Assembly (NCBI GenBank): GCA_004555055.1
Contig: SFJN01000164.1
Span: 1 to 5,885 of the forward strand
Reading direction: 5' to 3'
Length of the DNA stretch: 5,885 nucleotides
DNA from: Bacteroidales bacterium
GTDB taxonomy: Bacteria > Bacteroidota > Bacteroidia > Bacteroidales > Bacteroidaceae
Under the pieces are notes generated by a model. It searched no databases and was not told the DNA's origin. It saw nothing but the letters and a program-made list of their open reading frames with translations. The translations under genes and the position numbers were made by a program. Below, in pieces: positions 4,678-5,885 of this stretch (the stretch's first letter is position 1; every line of letters begins with the position of its first letter).

Positions 4678-5076
4678 TTTGTCAGCGTTTTTTTCCGTAT
4701 AGAACGAATAATAGTCCACAGTGGAGAACCGCTTGAAGCTGGAGTGCAGCCAAGCCCAAGTGATTGACGGAAGCCCTATTATAATAAGGTAAAGCCAACC
4801 AAGACGCAAGGACTGCCTTGTGTGCCCGTACTCATGCTTGATGGTCTTCTCTATGTAAGAGCCGGTCTTATAGTCGCCTCTGTATCGCCACGGCAGCACG
4901 ATGTACTGGCCGAGACTGATCCCGCCGCGCATCTTCTCGGAGTAGAGGATATGTACGTCTCTGTAAGGTACCTCCAGACAAAGACAATCTACGCTGTAAA
5001 TCTGGAAAAGGATGAAGCCGAGGAGGTTCTGCGGCAACTGCCACAGGAGCCTCAGGAAATTGATAATCTCTTTCAT
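4657..5076 (-). CDS. Membrane-associated HEYGH putative zinc metalloprotease
   Basis: The gene encodes 139 residues. IKHEYGHTRQS at about 79-89 carries a clean HExxH motif (H81, E82, H85). About 43 residues later, FYTEKNADKLGG supplies a Glu (E128) and an Asp (D132) in the ExxxD arrangement often used by gluzincin-type enzymes for the third ligand. Two hydrophobic stretches flank the site: NLLGFILFQIY near 17-27 and LGWLYLIIIGLPSITWAWL at 92-110, which suggest attachment to a membrane. VLPWRYRGDYKTGSYIEKTI precedes the motif, and I recall similar proteins ('HEYGHT.QS..LG..YL..IGLPS') widely in gut bacteria and phages, unannotated. It sits between the amidase and the DUF6808-like gene, so a role in envelope breach or lysis is plausible but unproven. 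It is richer in AT than its neighbours. Confidence 0.76.
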   Translation of the reverse strand: MKEIINFLRLLWQLPQNLLGFILFQIYSVDCLCLEVPYRDVHILYSEKMRGGISLGQYIVLPWRYRGDYKTGSYIEKTIKHEYGHTRQSLRLGWLYLIIIGLPSITWAWLHSSFKRFSTVDYYSFYTEKNADKLGGVKR

Positions 5077-5080
5077 AACA

Positions 5081-5107
5081 CGTCAATATATTTGCGTCAA
5101 ACGTCAA
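5081..5107. repeat. Three CGTCAA direct repeats before the HEYGH gene
   Basis: CGTCAA occurs at 5081-5086, 5095-5100 and 5102-5107, and an inverted copy of its core (TTTGAC) lies at 5121-5126. In the leftward direction the units read TTGACG and lie 5 to 31 bases before the ATG at 5076. They may be an operator or a chance cluster; no TAnnTTTG element is nearby. Confidence 0.4.
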
Positions 5108-5129
5108 ACAATTTTCATATTTTGACAAC

Positions 5130-5537
5130 TCACAAGGCCTTGTACTCACTTGTCGCGTCGAAGCACGGGCAGGCCTTGTTCGCAAAATCCCTGTGCCCGC
5201 ATATCACAGCGTTGGGATATTTTGCCCTCAATTGTTTAAGCAGCCTCGTGAGCGCTTGTTTTTGCAAGGGTGTTCTGGTGTCCTTCGGTTTTCCCGACTT
5301 GTCAAGTCCGCCCACGTAGCACACGCCGATGCTGTCCGCGTTGCGCCCCTGGCAGTGCGCCCCGATCTCGTTCTCCGGCCTTCCGGCGTGGACCGTGCCG
5401 TCAAGGTAGACGACATAATGGTAGCCGATGGTGCGGAACCCGCGTGCCTTGTGCCACCTCGTTATCTCCTCGTTCGTCACCCACCTGCCCTCCGGTGTGG
5501 CGGTGCAGTGAATTATGATATAGTTAATTTTTCGCAT
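5130..5537 (-). CDS. N-acetylmuramoyl-L-alanine amidase, T7 lysozyme type (endolysin)
   Basis: This is an Amidase_2/PGRP-type endolysin of 135 residues, the usual length for the bare catalytic domain. It cleaves the bond between N-acetylmuramic acid and L-alanine in peptidoglycan. Zinc ligands by comparison with T7 lysozyme are H10 (in IIIHCTAT), H115 (in ICGHRDF) and C123 (in KACPCFD). The catalytic pair of T7 lysozyme, Tyr and Lys, corresponds to Y39 (GYHYVVYLDG) and K121. There is no signal peptide and no separate wall-binding domain, so release across the inner membrane needs a holin, not recognisable here. It starts nine bases after the tail-fibre-like gene and is followed by the HEYGH gene, in one transcription unit. 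The start is preceded by TTTAATC with no Shine-Dalgarno. Function is close to certain; specific substrate linkage is inferred from the family. Confidence 0.95.
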   Translation of the reverse strand: MRKINYIIIHCTATPEGRWVTNEEITRWHKARGFRTIGYHYVVYLDGTVHAGRPENEIGAHCQGRNADSIGVCYVGGLDKSGKPKDTRTPLQKQALTRLLKQLRAKYPNAVICGHRDFANKACPCFDATSEYKAL

Positions 5538-5546
5538 GATTAAACG

Positions 5547-5885
5547 TCATATATTAAAATCATCAACTCTTGTTATTAAAAACATTACCTTAACCTCATC
5601 AACCCAGGTATCGCCCGTAGTCTTTGTGTCAACGATAAAAGCGCCTGTTGATATGGTATATACCGAACACGCTACAACATTGCCGCTATTCGCACGCCCC
5701 AGCGTTGTAAGTTGTACTATATATGAATTTCCCCATGAAGACGGGATGGCCACTCTGAATGTTCCGGAACTTTGTCTTGACACGGATATAGCATTTCCGT
5801 CAAAAGTATTGTATGTTCCCATTGGTGGAGAAGTTGTGAGATTCATAGTCCCGACTGCCACAACCGAGAACGGCAGCCCGTATTT
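5547..5885 (-). CDS. C-terminal end of a probable tail fibre or surface protein, 5' end outside
   Basis: The frame remains open to the right edge, beginning KYGLPFSVVAVG, so the start lies beyond the window; the GTG at 5861 is internal. The 112 visible residues are beta-rich: GTFRVAIPSSWGNSYIVQLT, followed by SVYTISTGAFIVDTKT and VDEVKVMFLITRVDDF at the C-terminus. Repeated short strands with Gly turns, 'FIVDTKT' and a final hydrophobic-charged strand before an acidic end resemble the tip domains of phage tail fibres (C1q- or collar-like), which bind host receptors. Location just upstream of the endolysin gene fits the end of a tail module. It is more AT-rich than the central genes. A different surface or virion protein cannot be excluded from the fragment. 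Confidence 0.6.
   Translation of the reverse strand, partial: KYGLPFSVVAVGTMNLTTSPPMGTYNTFDGNAISVSRQSSGTFRVAIPSSWGNSYIVQLTTLGRANSGNVVACSVYTISTGAFIVDTKTTGDTWVDEVKVMFLITRVDDFNI

Noticed and set aside
4822..5319. Rightward open frame of 165 codons
   Set aside because: It spans two leftward genes with firm motifs (HEYGH and the T7-type amidase) and their gap, so it cannot be a conserved gene.
5547..5885. Variable-protein target of a diversity-generating retroelement
   Set aside because: Some Bacteroides phages carry these, but no template repeat, reverse transcriptase or C-type lectin-like pattern is visible here.

Overview
The window looks like part of a phage or prophage genome of a Bacteroidales host. 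Three things support this. Nearly every gene belongs to, or resembles, a protein type common in gut Bacteroidales phages. No start codon has a convincing Shine-Dalgarno sequence. Two leftward promoters match the Bacteroidetes form, TAnnTTTG with a weak upstream element about 19-20 bases away. Overall base composition looks fairly GC-rich for Bacteroides, so a GC-richer relative such as an Alistipes-like host is possible, but this is a guess. No integrase, portal, terminase or major capsid gene is visible, so temperate and lytic phage cannot be told apart.

Layout. A truncated rightward gene fills 2-490. It encodes a ThyX-like (flavin-dependent thymidylate synthase-like) phage protein and meets the leftward genes tail to tail at a hairpin terminator (492-527). 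All other genes read leftward. In transcription order they are: the C-terminal end of a probable tail fibre or other surface protein (5885-5547); a T7-lysozyme-type amidase (5537-5130); a membrane protein with an HEYGH zinc-protease motif (5076-4657); a DUF6808-like membrane-anchored protein (4552-4028); a stand-alone DnaA domain IV-like DNA-binding protein (3892-3572); a 307-residue Gly/Trp/Cys-rich coiled-coil protein (3481-2558); a small beta-rich probable virion protein (2512-2171); and a tightly packed group of four small conserved proteins of unknown role (2151-555). The last of these four carries a second, unrelated HExxH motif.

Regulation. One promoter lies at 4646-4677. It feeds a leader containing a tandem repeat that closes all six reading frames, then a complete intrinsic terminator whose T-tract ends seven bases before the start codon of the DUF6808-like gene. 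This is an attenuator-like arrangement. A second promoter (3526-3556) has a perfect stem-loop at the expected 5' end of its RNA, and probably drives the whole 3481 to 555 operon. Between these units, 3893-4027 holds three hairpins, one of them a terminator.

Interpretation. The right half reads as the end of a tail/adhesion module followed by a lysis or cell-wall module. The left half is a structural or accessory operon whose gene order I recall as recurrent in Bacteroidales phages but whose biochemistry is largely unknown. No gene-free stretch exceeds 300 bases. I see no tRNA, CRISPR array, insertion sequence or attachment site.
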